Shown here: positions 34,443-47,857 of the stretch, one piece after another
How the letters are laid out: each line of letters starts with the position of its first letter
Position numbering within the stretch: position 1 is the first letter of the stretch
NCBI GenBank assembly: GCA_903813345.2
Contig: CAIIXF020000010.1
Location: 33,471,425-33,535,424 of the forward strand
Origin: Owenia fusiformis
Taxonomy: Eukaryota > Annelida > Polychaeta > Sabellida > Oweniidae
Direction: 5' to 3'
Length of the DNA stretch: 64,000 nucleotides
Translations under genes and position numbers: made by a program
Notes under the pieces: generated by a model
The model's database searches: none
Told to the model about the DNA's origin: nothing
Seen by the model: only the letters and a program-made list of their open reading frames with translations

Positions 34443-36343
34443 CAGGGTGGGCCAAAAACCGTCAATATTTATTATTTCGATATAACTTTTTGAAAAAGCA
34501 TTGGATTTCAATAAAACTTTTAAAGGATATGCAGGAATCGGTTTTATAGTTGTTCCTAAAATAAATATATAAAAAATGAATCTTTGTTTTTTCAATAATA
34601 AAGATAAACAGACACCAGGGTTCTATTTGAAAAGAATTCAAACTTCGGGGTATTATTTAAAGCACCAATTTTATAGTGATATTTGTCATTCCTCAAATTA
34701 AAGGACCAGATTAGAATATTATACCAGTATGTCAGTAAGGTAGGGTGTGCACTATGTTTTGAAACAATTTCGAGGGAAAAATTGGAATCTTAGAAGTATC
34801 ACAAGCACGCCCGGTGAGATTTATTTTTTCAAGAGAAAATTTACAACTGAATTGCCAAATGAATAGGCGCAGTGCATGGCAAAATATGTTAGGTCATCTA
34901 GTAATTTTTTGAACTGATACCCTTCTAAGATATGAGATCTATTAAAAAAGGCGCATCATCACCAACGTGCAAAAGTCAATGTTTTTGCTATAAATCGGGC
35001 AACAAGGGTCTACACGACCTGGAATAAATAGGTATAAGGGACGTTATTATCACAATACTAATGACATTGCTCACTTTCTTAAGTTTCACGATGTTGTTTA
35101 AGTTACTGGCTAAAAACAGAAAATCATTTTTCACAGACCAGTTCTATTTTTCTTGATGTTGAACCAGTCCGTCTAACCTTCCATGTCAGTCTCAATACAC
35201 TCATAATGCTTCAATTTCTATCGAAATATAAATTACAGATCTGATTTTTAGTCCCGACCCCGACAAATGTTTTTCACAGATCGGGATATAATGAATTTTA
35301 GATACACTGTCACGTAATTTTATAGGGCTCGCAGGATAGTCACGATTGCAAACACCTTTATCCCGTATGAACACTTTGTAGCACTGAGCCACGGGACAGT
35401 CAGCTTTTCAAACTCACTGTCCCGTAATTTTTTTTTTGAAAACGCTGTGATATAATTATTTGAGACCTGACATATCCCGGCGCTTGGTAAAAAAAATTGC
35501 TGCGGGATAAAGTGATTTCAGAACTTGACTAATGCTGATCAAAGTATATGCTATCAAGCCATCACACATCTCTATGTAATTACCATACTATATTACCCTC
35601 GCAAAAAATTCCATTTTTCATCTTTACACTGAATTATATCAACATCAGTCTTTTATCTTTGAAATGTTGCTAAAGTTTATTGGGAAGGGTGCCATGTACA
35701 CAAAATGCTATTGTTTGTGTGTGGGGGGTATCTCCACACTTGACTCACATCATGGTCTATAAGAATCACAACTGTCACAATCATCATTCCATCTGGTATC
35801 ATTTAAATATCCTTGAATATGATTTATGTACGTAAATCCTTGTGTGCCATCCTGTATCATATATTATGCCTATTGTCAGATTGTTGCATATGTCTTTCTA
35901 TTTTTTAATCAGCTAATATATATGTATATAAATCCTGGTGAAGTAATGTGGTCATTCCTCAAGCCCTCCATATCATTTATCATCCTAATTGTTCATATGT
36001 CAACAGCTCCTTCCAGTGAATTAAATAAAAGTTGTTCTTCACAATAAATACTGGTGAAGTATTGTGGCAATTCCACGTGCAATCTGTTTTTCCATCTATT
36101 CCCTGTGGCATCTGTTATTCCACCATATTCTATCTATATGTTTTTGACATGCTGATTACCCATGCCATACATCCTGAAACAAGCAAATATTTATATTTGT
36201 TTTTGTTCTGTATTATGCCTTTTGTTCATTTATCATTTACTTATGTCCATTAAATTGAATAAAATACTAGAAAGTGGCAAACTCCATAGCGCAGCAAATG
36301 CCAAAGAACACTAAATTTACGAATCTGTATGTCACAACATAAT
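34443..36343. other. Spacer between A and B, proximal part
   Basis: It begins with a mariner-like end (TA + CAGGGTGGGCCAAAAACC), where homology to copy C's intron stops. Near-identical to 44,207-46,107. Degenerate ~110-bp repetition (YCCTGGTGAAGTAWTGTGG) is seen near 35,930-36,070, and two CTGTCMCGTAATTTT phrases near 35,308 and 35,418. No gene recognised. Confidence 0.6.
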
Positions 36344-36850
36344 GGAGAGGTTAAGCTAACGATGTTTTTCACAACGTAACCGTGAACGCAAAGTACAAAA
36401 ATTAACAAAGGAATGTATCGAGCGCTCATAGTTTTATGCGCGCTAGTCTACTTCAGATACTCTTTCAGCTTCAGAGTTTCGGGTATAGAACGGGAGATTT
36501 GAAAATTTGACGTTGGGTCAACGGGAACCATTTTACTCGTGTCTATTGAACACTATGCTGTCAATTTTGATTTCAATGCACAGTTGAATTCTTGCTGAAC
36601 ACGATGATGTATGTCATGCATGATTTAGCGCCAAAAATCTTACGAAACAGCTCGTTTAAAATATGTATTAGAAAACCAGCTATAAAACCGCATCAATGAC
36701 ATACTATAGAATCATTACACGCTATGGTGTAGTCTAAACAAACACTGGATTTGAACGGCTATTTATATGAGAAGGCTACATGAATTTGTATATGGTCGAG
36801 TGATACGTACAGGTTCAGTTTCGAATATATATGCAAAGCTTAACCTCTCC
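36344..36850. mobile_element. 507-bp MITE specific to the A-B spacer
   Basis: GGAGAGGTTAAGCT and AGCTTAACCTCTCC form the ends. The otherwise identical B-C spacer reads straight through this point (about 46,107), so the insertion came after the duplication. Target duplication is short and unclear. Confidence 0.8.
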
Positions 36851-36989
36851 ACTGTTTAGCATCTACCTTACCCTTGATTTGCAATAGAAACACAAAAATT
36901 AAAATGTTACATATATATCAGAATACTCACAAATTCAAGCACTTGGGTAACCATTTGTACCAGATCATTGATGTGGCAGGGGGGGGAGG

Positions 36990-37640
36990 GCTCCACTACT
37001 TTTCTAGTTATAGTAAAAATGGTGGCCATTTTTCAAAATGGTCGCCTTCCACCAAAAGTGTTATTAGACAGCGTACCATGCTTATAGTATTCACATACCA
37101 AATATGAACAAAATCGCTTTACTACTTTTCAAGTTATTGTGAAAAAAAGTAAAAATGGTGGCCATTTTTCAAAATGGTCACCTTCCACCAAAAGTGTCAT
37201 TAGACAGTGTAACATGCTTATAGTATTCACATAGCAAATATGAACAAAATCGCTTTACTACTTTTCAAGTTATAGTAAAAAAAAGTAAAAATGGTGGCCA
37301 TTTTTCAAAATGGTCGCCTTCCACCAAAAGTGATATTAGACAGTGTGTCATGCTTATAGTACTCACATACAAATTATGAACAAAATTGCTCCTCTACTTT
37401 TCAAGTTATAGTAAAAAAAAGTAAAAATGGTGGCCATTTTTCAAAATGGTCGCCTTCCACCAAAAGTGTTATTAGACAGTGTGCCATGCTTATAGTACTC
37501 ACATACTAAATATGAAAAGTGGCCACCATTTTTACTTTTTTTTACTACAACTTGAAAAGTAGTAGAGCGATTTTGTTCATATTTGGTATGTGAATACTAT
37601 AAGAATGGCACACTGTCTAGTGACACTTTTGGTGGAAGGT
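36990..37640. repeat. ~136-bp tandem repeat, four units plus an inverted unit
   Basis: The unit core TGGCCATTTTTCAAAATGGTC occurs at about 37,024, 37,161, 37,298 and 37,430, followed by TTCCACCAAAAGTG and ...AAATATGAACAAAAT. An inverted partial unit follows at 37,512-37,640. Confidence 0.9.
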
Positions 37641-38447
37641 GCCCCAAGTGAAAAAACAGCAAGCCATATCACTCTAATAAACCACTAATAGACTACTAAT
37701 ACTCAACTAGTAGAACATGATCTATTAATGATTTGTTAGTGGTCATTTTCGTTAACAGATCACTTTTCGCCATTGACTTAACAGGTGGTTTATTAGTTGA
37801 AAAAATTACCATGCAAATGAGATAAAAAATATTGACCAATCAGAGAGCATGTAATACACTACTAATAGATCACTCCTGAAGTCTCAAGTATTACTAATAT
37901 ACCACTAATACATTACTTCCTTAACTCTTATACACCACTAATAGACCACTACTAGTTTAATAGACTACTTTCAAATCACTCCTGAAATCTAAGAATTGTA
38001 TGCATCAATAAGGTACAAAGTCTCCATAGTGCTAAATTCAGTGAGAAATTATGAATAAGATTCAACATGTACATCTTCTACATACCTTTATGAATATGCT
38101 GAGCAAGATTCAATAAAGTCCAGTCAACCCTCTGGTTGTAATGCTACATTTTATTGGAGAATTAATTCCCTCACATTTTAACTATTTCCACCATTTAAAA
38201 GGGGTTTCTCATTCTAAATCGAGGATCAATTTAATACACTACTAATAGACCATTCCAGAAAAAATCGAGTTGATACACAACTAACAAACCAATCCAACTA
38301 AAAAACCTTACAGTGGTTTATTAGTCGAGTATTGCCAGTTTTAATAAATAACTTATAAACCACTTGACTAAATCACTTTGCATCGTGTATCGGTGATCTA
38401 TTGGTGATCTATTAGTGGTATATTAGATTTCTATTTTACTTGGGGGC
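37641..38447. mobile_element. 807-bp element with CCCCAAGT ends and CACTAATA repeats
   Basis: The ends GCCCCAAGTGAAAA and the inverse of ATTTTACTTGGGGGC enclose many degenerate ACCACTAATAGA motifs on both strands. It interrupts the preceding repeat array. Copy in the B-C spacer: 46,760-47,566. Confidence 0.75.
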
Positions 38448-39164
38448 ATTTTGAAAAATGGCTGCCATTTTTGCTATATACTTTGTTTGAAAAAATGCTA
38501 GCCATGGCTGTTAGATGGGATTTGCTACTCTTTGGCGTTGCTGCTGTAAAGCATCCGTTGAGTCAAATTCCAGAGAGCTGAATTAAATAATAATAGACTT
38601 GAATCTGATTCCTATTTTGTTTATTTGTTTATGCATATGGAGAGTTCCATTTTTTCAAATTTTCAACATGAAATAGGATGGGTTATATTTATAGTAGTAT
38701 TATTATTTATACATGTAGTAGTTTATTTATTAATTATTTCATGAAATATACAATGTTCACAAAACAAAACGTTGTGCACATAGTTAAAAATTAAGAATCG
38801 ACATATGAAATATGCAAAAGTATGGAAAACAGTGTAAACCATTTTATCATTTCAAATTTACATCCGACCCCAATCAATAACATTCAATTTAGATATATTC
38901 AGCAAAAAATATTCCTTTAAAGTTGCTTTAATGTAATAAAACTGACTTATGTTATGCGGTGGTGTAAATTATTGCTTAACAATGTATGTGCATAACAACT
39001 AAAATTATATTTAAAATAAAACAAAAGTCCTTCAAAATCAATATTTTGACAAATAATATAAACCAAAGTGATTAAAACTTTATAGGTGGCCTGTAAACAT
39101 GAAGAGTTTTTTAAAAGCTAAGCCAAAATCGCAAAGGGCAATTCCTTCTGAGTTCATATTGTAA
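38448..39164. other. 3' flank of copy B
   Basis: Nearly identical to the 3' flank of copy C (47,567-48,284) and clearly more diverged from that of A, as expected if B received its 3' end from C. Minus-strand AATAAA hexamers lie near 38,720-38,736. No gene. Confidence 0.7.
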
Positions 39165-42100
39165 TCACCAAGTTGGCGTTGGGGGGAAATCATCAATATG
39201 AATGCGAAGTACTTCACCCTTCTTTTCATAGTTTGCCCAGAAGTACACCTTTTTACTTGTGAACTGGTTAGCTCCAAGTGTTCCACATTCCATGACTATA
39301 TGGTAGAGTGTTGGACTGACAAGCCATATGTCTAACTGTACAGTTTGGTCATAGAGTGATATCATCGCCTCTGGATCGTATAGTCTTGCTTCATTCCCTG
39401 CCTGAACTTTTACAACAAACTTCTGGGTAGAATCAGGGTCAGGAGGTATTCCTTCACCAATACCTTTTAAAGATGGATCAAAAATGCGTATGCAGAATGA
39501 TGTTGCATCTGTCAGACCAGCTGAAGTTTTGGTTTCTTTCATTTTAATTACCACTGAAGATTCACCTGAAATAATTTTGCAAATACGTTTGTGTTTATTC
39601 CAGTGTTGTTTTTGACACGCTTTACCGCAATACTGTGTCTTGCGACATTTGGTGCATTTTAGCAGGTCACCCTTGCTGTGACAATTGGCACATATTTCTA
39701 AGGGATTTGTTTTTAATAGCTTTCCAACTCCATTTTTCCGAATTATGTTCCTGTCTGTTAACATTGGGGGACTGATATACAATGTTACTTTGTCCTGAGG
39801 CATTCCTTCCTGAATTTTTGATTGGATTGACATATCTTTTAACAGCCTTTTAGTCTCTGGTCGAAGAACCTCTGTATGTAGGGCTGGTCCTGGATGATCG
39901 CGTATTGTATTACTATCTATGAGGATTCGCGCTGAATAGTTTGTCCCAACACGTATTCCACCACATTTATTGCTGAAGACTTCATTATTTTGTACATTGC
40001 CAGTTGTTCGGGTTTTCAAAGTTATCCCCCAAAACCAATTTTCAAAAATTTTGTTTCCTTGAATGGTAATAACGCCACCATCGGCCGAAATTCCTCTCAT
40101 AACATTTTGGAATATAGTATTGTTTCTTATCTCCGCTATCGTTGAGAATGTAAACAAAATGCCTTCAAGTTGATTGTGATGAATAGCACTTCTAGTTACT
40201 CGACAGTATTCAGCCAATGATCCTATTGTGATTGTTTTTGATATCACAGTTATTTACTATCAATGATCCTCCATTGCGCACCTCAATTCCATCTTGTCTG
40301 CAACTCTCAACAATACATCCATCCATCTCTCCAAAAGAACCACGTCCATCTACTAACATGCCGCCTCCACCACACCGATTGAAATGAGAATCGCGAACAA
40401 TGACTACGCCACCTTCACCTGCTGCTAAACCTGGACTGCCTCTTTCTCCAACACGAGCAAATTCCCCTATCAATCCACCATCACAAAACTGTTCTTTATT
40501 AATTTCACCAGACGCAAACCTTGCAAAGTTTTTTAACAATTCCTTTCTTTTGCTTTCGCTTTTTTGCAAACATTCATTTGCAGTTAAAGATTTGCACCCA
40601 TTTCCACCTTTACAAAAAGGGTATTCATCGCATGCTTCTTCTCCATTTGCAAATGAGCAGTTTATAAAGGAAGCCACTTCACCACCAAATATCATAATTT
40701 GATGACCTTTGAAATTCAAGTTCTCAAAATGAATGTTTCTGACATCTTTGGATGGGTTTGCTATCCTTCCAGGCTGAACAACGATATGAACACCCGTTGG
40801 TGAAAGACCAACCATCTGGGTACTCTGCATTGTTATGAGTGGGGTTGTATAAGTGTTGGGTTGGAGGAATATCGTAGTGTATGGTCTATTAGTAGGTAAC
40901 CATGCCATTTGCAAAGACATCGTATCATGTACTACACAGTAGTTAATTATTGGGTAGTACAATTTCATTTTATATTCCAAAGAGGATTCTGGATGTTGGT
41001 ATGATGCCATAGCTGCTGCAGCATATCCCATTGATCTTGTATAAGAACTTGTATTTATATCTTGAGGAACCGATGGCTCAAATGACATTGGTTGCAAGGC
41101 ACCATGAAACTGATCTGTTTCTATACGCCACAAATTATGCAATGCGTATGACTTCCAACAATTGGCTTTCCAGGACTCAAAATCCAAGGAAAGGCAGGAG
41201 TTGGCGTCTTGTAGACATTTTTCATACTCCTCTTTTCTGAGGTAGCTGAGACTTCTATTTGACAGAACTTTTGAGGTTTCTTCTGTTGCAATGTTGATCG
41301 ACTCTGTGTAACATGAAATCGCAGCATGGAAGTTACCATCTTTAAAGTTTGTGTTCCCTAGGCCTCGAAGTTCATCTGATTTTGTTTGGTCTTTAATAAC
41401 AGATGATTCAGATTTCATGCATTCTTCTATGCGTTTTCTTTGATCTTCTAAGATGGGTATCTTGACTTCAATGTAGAATTCTATTTTGCCTTGATCAAGA
41501 GAATCCAGGTATGTCATCATTGTGTTTTTCTCACCCTGGGCGCAAAGTGCTTCACTTTGTCGTTGATTGACACTGTGAAAAATTGAAGATTCATATATGA
41601 TTCTCAGGATCGGTTCGCTGATCAGCAGTTCACTCCCCTTTCTTCCCTTTCTACCATTAAATTGTTTAACATGGTCTCTCAATGAACATGCTTGTAAAGC
41701 AAGGCGTGACCAAAGATTTAAAGAAACTCTATTGGTAGCATTCTTTTTCACCCCAGTGATGATTGGTTTAGGACTATCAGTGTTATCCAAAGCTTTGTTC
41801 AACATACTTACGGCAATTTTAAGAATGTGACCAGATTCGCAATCTCTTGAAAGCTGATCTCTAATCACTTCTTGTACCAAGCGATGAACACTTAAAGAGT
41901 TTTGAGTACATTTTGTGAACAGAGAAAATTTTGTCAAAACTGACACTGCTTCTTTAATATCTACGCTTGATGACAAATTTAAACTAAGATCTTCATCCTC
42001 AACAGGTGGATTGCCTTCATTAATAACTTCTATTGGTATATCATCTGCGTGTAGGAAGGGCATCACTTTCATTATAACTGAAGCTGTGTTGCCCATGTCT

Positions 42101-43303
42101 TCTTCCTCTGATATTGCCTCGACATACTCAAAGTTCATTTTCCAAGTCATTTTTACAGCTAGTCGTTCTTTCGAAGTCTCTGCATGTGGTGCAGTTGCTT
42201 CCTTTTTTAACCACTTCAGCCGTTTTTGTTGGAACTCTCTCAGGTAGACTTCATAGCTATACTTTCGCTGTTTTATATGAACAGCAGCTTGTTCAAGTGC
42301 AAGTGGCAAAAACCCCAAATCTTGGACAAGTTGTTGTAAGCATTCGTTTAAAGAATATCCTGACCTTTTTACCATGAATGATATAGATTCCTCCATAGTA
42401 AAAGGTCCAACGGGTACACAGGCTGATTCTTCTATACGAATGTCTTGCTGTAGTTCAATAGGCTCTCTTCTGGTTGTAACAATGATATGACCTTTGCTTT
42501 CTCGCCTCCAAGATCCCATCAGCAATGTCTTCATTCCAACACTCAGTTCCCTTAGGTCAAGGTTGTCTACTATACACAACCAAGGTGTCTCGATTCCCTT
42601 CAACCACTTTACGACGGCATCGAGCTTTTGTTTAAAATTATCGCCATGTACCAGCAATTCTAAAGCAATTCTATTGAGAGAGTTCTCAAATATTTCTGAA
42701 CTCTCTGCCGAAATCCAGAATACACCTGAATAGAAATTTTTTAGTTGCCATGCAACTTCATTAGCCAGTGTACTCTTTCCACAACAACCAAGACCACATA
42801 GTCCGACAATGTCAAACTGATTATTATCCTCTAATCTAGACCTAATCAAACCCAACTCTTCCAACCTCCCTGAAAAATTTGAGTTCCTATCTGGAGCATC
42901 AAACCATGGATTGGTAGAGTAAAAAGGACTGGCTAGTTTATCCTCTACAACCCCTACTCTTGTGTGCAACTTATCCACTTTCTCTTTAACATTAACCTGA
43001 TCAATACTGACCTTTTTGAGTCCAGCCCCTAATACATTCACATTTTATCTACAGTCTCTACCTTTTCACCCAATTCTGTTACTGTCTTTGAGGTCTTTTT
43101 GAGTTCATGTTCAACCCTGTCTGTGTCTTCTCCTTGTTTCTTCTCCACATTTTCAAGCCTCTCGTTAAATTGAAGCAATGAAGTTTTCAAAGATGTTTCC
43201 ACCGCCAATATCTCAGTCCTTAAAGAACTTGACTCGTCAAGTGTGAGCTTAGCTAAAGTCCTGAGTTTTACATCAATCCACGGAGTAGAGAAAAACTTCA
43301 CAC
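39165..43303 (-). pseudogene. Copy B: chimeric, frameshifted NB-ARC/TPR/beta-helix/MYND gene
   Basis: Same domain order as copy A, but broken. A 14-bp deletion near 40,229 in the beta-helix codons splits it into a 943-codon frame (40,210-43,041) and a 3' frame covering beta-helix, MYND and C-terminus (39,165 to about 40,235). The coiled-coil part (43,038-43,303) is out of frame through the same 1-base deletion as in A, and the CERIQTTT codons are missing. The P-loop reads GLGCCGKST, with Cys in place of a Gly. No HEPN exon lies upstream. Codons below about 39,522 match copy C exactly, while those above 39,582 match A. Probably a pseudogene. Confidence 0.8.
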
Positions 43304-43369
43304 CTAAAATTATGAAACGTATAGACAAGGTTCAGTATTTATTAGCTTGTTTATGGCTCCTCTGACATA

Positions 43370-43911
43370 CAGAGTGGTCAAATAAAATGGCAACCCTGCC
43401 TGCAATTTCCCTCATATCTTTGTCATTTTAGAAAAATGCTCCATGAAATTTAGTACATGTGTACATCATTTAATATCCTACCAGCCCACAATATTTCACG
43501 ACCATCAGATTAATAGTTACAATGTTACAGCACTTTAAATCTGCTCCAGAAGCCAATATTGCGCTTTGGGCAAACCTGCACTCGTCGTCCAAAATGTTCA
43601 TACCAGACTTCAACCTGTGGGATATGCCAAAGATGACCCCAGGACAATTAAGGAGATCATAATTTTCATTCAGGCCATACCTACTGAGGATTGCAGTTGG
43701 GTCATAGACAACTTGTGCATAATGCCCAAGCGCGATGATGGCCATACCTGGGGCATGTTGTTTGAACTGCTGCAACATTGTGACTTTCAGTCTGATGGTC
43801 ATAAATTGTTATAGGCTGATAGAAGATTGAATGATGTACAAGTGTACAAATATCAGGGAGTGATTACCTAAGATGACAAAGAAATTACAGGGTTGTCGTT
43901 TTATCACCCTG
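43370..43911. mobile_element. Mariner-like MITE upstream of copy B
   Basis: Orthologous to 33,606-34,147, with few single-base differences and the same TA-flanked CAGRGTGGT-type ends. Confidence 0.8.
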
Positions 43912-46227
43912 TATCATGGGCTTTCAAGAGAAGGGCATACAACTGCCCAATTCCATATATGAGTACTGCCTTATGTTTTCAAAATTGGAAAAATTCCTCC
44001 TGTTCACATTCGTTACCTATCCTTTAACTACAAGTATTATAACATTTTCAATATTTTGTTTAATTTTACTGTATTCTTGGTATTATATTATGTAAATATT
44101 ATAAATAACTGGTATAAATGATATTTCCTTTAAATTAAGTCATACATTATTTAACAAAATGTGCGATTACATATAGTTTTTCTCTAAGTTAGAAAATCAT
44201 TTTATACAGGGTGGGCCAAAAACCGTCAATATTTATTATTTCGATATAACTTTTTGAAAAAGCATTGGATTTCAATAAAACTTTTAAAGGATATGCAGGA
44301 ATCGGTTTTATAGTTGTTCCTAAAATAAATATATAAAAAATGAATCTTTGTTTTTTCAATAATAAAGATAAACAGACACCAGGGTTCTATTTGAAAAGAA
44401 TTCAAACTTCGGGGTATTATTTAAAGCACCAATTTAATAGTGATATTTGTCATTCCTCAAATTAAAGGACCAGATTAGAATATTATACCAGTATGTCAGT
44501 AAGGTAGGGTGTGTACGATGTTTTGAAACAATTTCGAGGGAAAAATTGGAATCTTAGAAGTATCACAAGCACGCCCGGTGAGATTTATTTTTTCAAGAGA
44601 AAATTTACAACTGAATTGCCAAATGAATAGACGCAGTGCATGGCAAAATATGTTAGGTCATCTAGTAACTTTTTGAACTGATACCCTTCTAAGATATGAG
44701 ATCTATTAAAAAAGGTGCATCATCACCAACGTGCAAAAGTCAATGTTTTTGCTATAAATCGGGCAACAAGGGTCTACACGACCTGGAATAAATAGGTATA
44801 AGGGACGTTATTATCACAATACTAATGACATTGCTCACTTTCTTAAGTTTCACGATGTTGTTTAAGTTACTGGCTAAAAACAGAAAATCATTTTTCACAG
44901 ACCAGTTCTATTTTTCTTGATGTTGAACCAGTCCGTCTAACCTTCCATGTCAGTCTCGATACACTCATAATGCTTCAATTTCTATCGAAATATAAATTAC
45001 AGATCTGATTTTTAGTCCCGACCCCGACAAATGTTTTTCACAGATCGGGATATAATGAATTTTAGATACACTGTCACGTAATTTTATAGGGCTCGCAGGA
45101 TAGTCACGATTGCAAACACCTTTATCCCGTATGAACACTTTGTAGCACTGAGCCACGGGACAGTCAGCTTTTCAAACTCACTGTCCCGTAATTTTTTTTT
45201 TGAAAACGCTGTGATATAATTATTTGAGACCTGACATATCCCGGCGCTTGGTAAAAAAAATTGCTGCGGGATAAAGTGATTTCAGAACTTGACTAATGCT
45301 GATCAAAGTATATGCTATCAAGCCATCACACATCTCTATGTAATTACCATACTATATTACCCTCGCAAAAAATTCCATTTTTCATCTTTACACTGAATTA
45401 TATCAACATCAGTCTTTTATCTTTGAAATGTTGCTAAAGTTTATTGGGAAGGGTGCCATGTACACAAAATGCTATTGTTTGTGTGTGGGGGGTATCTCCA
45501 CACTTGACTCACATCATGGTCTATAAGAATCACAACTGTCACAATCATCATTCCATCTGGTATCATTTAAATATCCTTGAATATGATTTATGTACGTAAA
45601 TCCTTGTGTGCCATCCTGTATCATATATTATGCCTATTGTCAGATTGTTGCATATGTCTTTCTATTTTTTAATCAGCTAATATATATGTATATAAATCCT
45701 GGTGAAGTAATGTGGTCATTCCTCAAGCCCTCCATATCATTTATCATCCTAATTGTTCATATGTCAACAGCTCCTTCCAGTGAATTAAATAAAAGTTGTT
45801 CTTCACAATAAATACTGGTGAAGTATTGTGGCAATTCCACGTGCAATCTGTTTTTCCATCTATTCCCTGTGGCATCTGTTATTCCACCATATTCTATCTA
45901 TATGTTTTTGACATGCTGATTACCCATGCCATACATCCTGAAACAAGCAAATATTTATATTTGTTTTTGTTCTGTATTATGCCTTTTGTTCATTTATCAT
46001 TTACTTATGTCCATTAAATTGAATAAAATACTAGAAAGTGGCAAACTCCATAGCGCAGCAAATGCCAAAGAACACTAAATTCACGAATCTGTATGTCACA
46101 ACATAATGTTTAGCATCTACCTTACCCTTGATTTGCAATAGAAACACAAAAATTAAAATGTTACATATATATCAGAATACTCACAAATTCAAGCACTTGG
46201 GTAACCATTTGTACCAGATCATTGATG
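43912..46227. other. Spacer between B and C, proximal part
   Basis: Near-identical to the A-B spacer without the 507-bp MITE. The mariner-like end CAGGGTGGGCC starts at 44,207. No gene supported. Confidence 0.6.
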
Positions 46228-46759
46228 TGGCAGGGGGGGCTCCACTACTTTTCTAGTTATAGTAAAAATGGTGGCCATTTTTCAAAATGGTCGCCTTCCA
46301 CCAAAAGTGTTATTAGACAGCGTACCATGCTTATAGTATTCACATACCAAATATGAACAAAATCGCTTTACTACTTTTCAAGTTATTGTGAAAAAAAGTA
46401 AAAATGGTGGCCATTTTTCAAAATGGTCGTTGGTCACCTTCCACCAAAAGTGTCATTAGACAGTGTAACATGCTTATAGTATTCACATAGCAAATATGAA
46501 CAAAATCGCTTTACTACTTTTCAAGTTATAGTAAAAAAAGTAAAAATGGTGGCCATTTTTCAAAATGGTCGCCTTCCACCAAAAGTGATATTAGACAGTG
46601 TGCCATGCTTATAGTACTCACATACTAAATATGAAAAATGGCCACCATTTTTACTTTTTTTTACTACAACTTGAAAAGTAGTAGAGCGATTTTGTTCATA
46701 TTTGGTATGTGAATACTATAAGAATGGCACACTGTCTAGTGACACTTTTGGTGGAAGGT
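46228..46759. repeat. ~136-bp tandem repeat, three units plus an inverted unit
   Basis: TGGCCATTTTTCAAAATGGTC occurs at about 46,271, 46,409 and 46,550, one unit fewer than in the A-B spacer. One unit carries a small internal duplication (GGTCGTTGGTC). Confidence 0.9.
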
Positions 46760-47566
46760 GCCCCAAGTGAAAAAACAGCAAGCCATATCACTCTAATAAA
46801 CCACTAATAGACTACTAATACTCAACTAGTAGAACATGATCTATTAATGACTTGTTAGTGGTCATTTTCGTTAACAGATCACTTTTCGCCATTGACTTAA
46901 CAGGTGGTTTATTAGTTGAAAAAATTACCATGCAAATGAGATAAAAAATATTGACCAATCAGAGAGCATGTAATACACTACTAATAGATCACTCCTGAAG
47001 TCTCAAGTATTACTAATATACCACTAATACATTACTTCCTTAACTCTTATACACCACTAATACACCACTACTAGTTTAATAGACTACTTTCAAATCACTC
47101 CTGAAATTTAAGAATTTTATGCATCAATAAGGTTCAAAGTCTCCATAGTGCTAAATTCAGTGAGAAATTATGAATAAGATTCAACATGTACATCTTCTAC
47201 ATACCTTTATGAATATGCTGAGCAAGATTCAATAAAGTCCAGTCAACCCTCTGGTTGTAATGCTACATTTTATTGGAGAATTAATTCCCTCACATTTTAA
47301 CTATTTCCACCATTTAAAAGGGGTTTCTCATTCTAAATCGAGGATCAATTTAATACACTACTAATAGACCATTCCAGAAAAAATCGAGTTGATACACAAC
47401 TAACAAACCAATCCAACTAAAAAACCTTACAGTGGTTTATTAGTCGAGTATTGCCAGTTTTAATACATAACTTATAAACCACTTGACTAAATCACTTTGC
47501 ATCGTGTATCGGTGATCTATTGGTGATGTATTAGTGGTATATTAGATTTCTATTTTACTTGGGGGC
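46760..47566. mobile_element. 807-bp CCCCAAGT-ended element, B-C spacer copy
   Basis: Orthologous to 37,641-38,447 with the same ends and internal ACCACTAATAGA motifs. Confidence 0.75.
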
Positions 47567-47840
47567 ATTTTGAAAAATGGCTGCCATTTTTGCTATATAC
47601 TTTGTTTGAAAAAATTCTAGCCATGGCTGTTAGATGGGATTTGCTACTCTTTGGCGTTGCTGCTGTAAAGCATCCGTTGAGTCAAATTCCAGAGAGCTGA
47701 ATTAAATAATAATAGACTTGAATCTGATTCCTATTTTGTTTATTTGTTTATGCATATGGAGAGTTCCATTTTTTCAAATTTTCAACATGAAATAGGATGG
47801 GTTATATTTATAGTAGTATTATTATTTATACATGTAGTAG

Positions 47841-47857
47841 TTTATTTATTATTTATT
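47841..47857 (-). promoter_or_regulatory. Candidate poly(A) signals for copy C
   Basis: Three closely spaced or overlapping AATAAA hexamers on the minus strand, about 430-445 bp past the stop codon of copy C. Conserved behind all three copies. Confidence 0.45.

Noticed and set aside
35820-36250. Two 73-codon plus-strand frames in the spacer, conserved in both copies
   Set aside because: Conservation is due to the recent spacer duplication; sequence is degenerate ~110-bp repetition without protein features.
36990-37640. CRISPR-like array
   Set aside because: Units of ~136 bp are near-identical along their whole length with no unique spacers; it is a eukaryotic tandem repeat.
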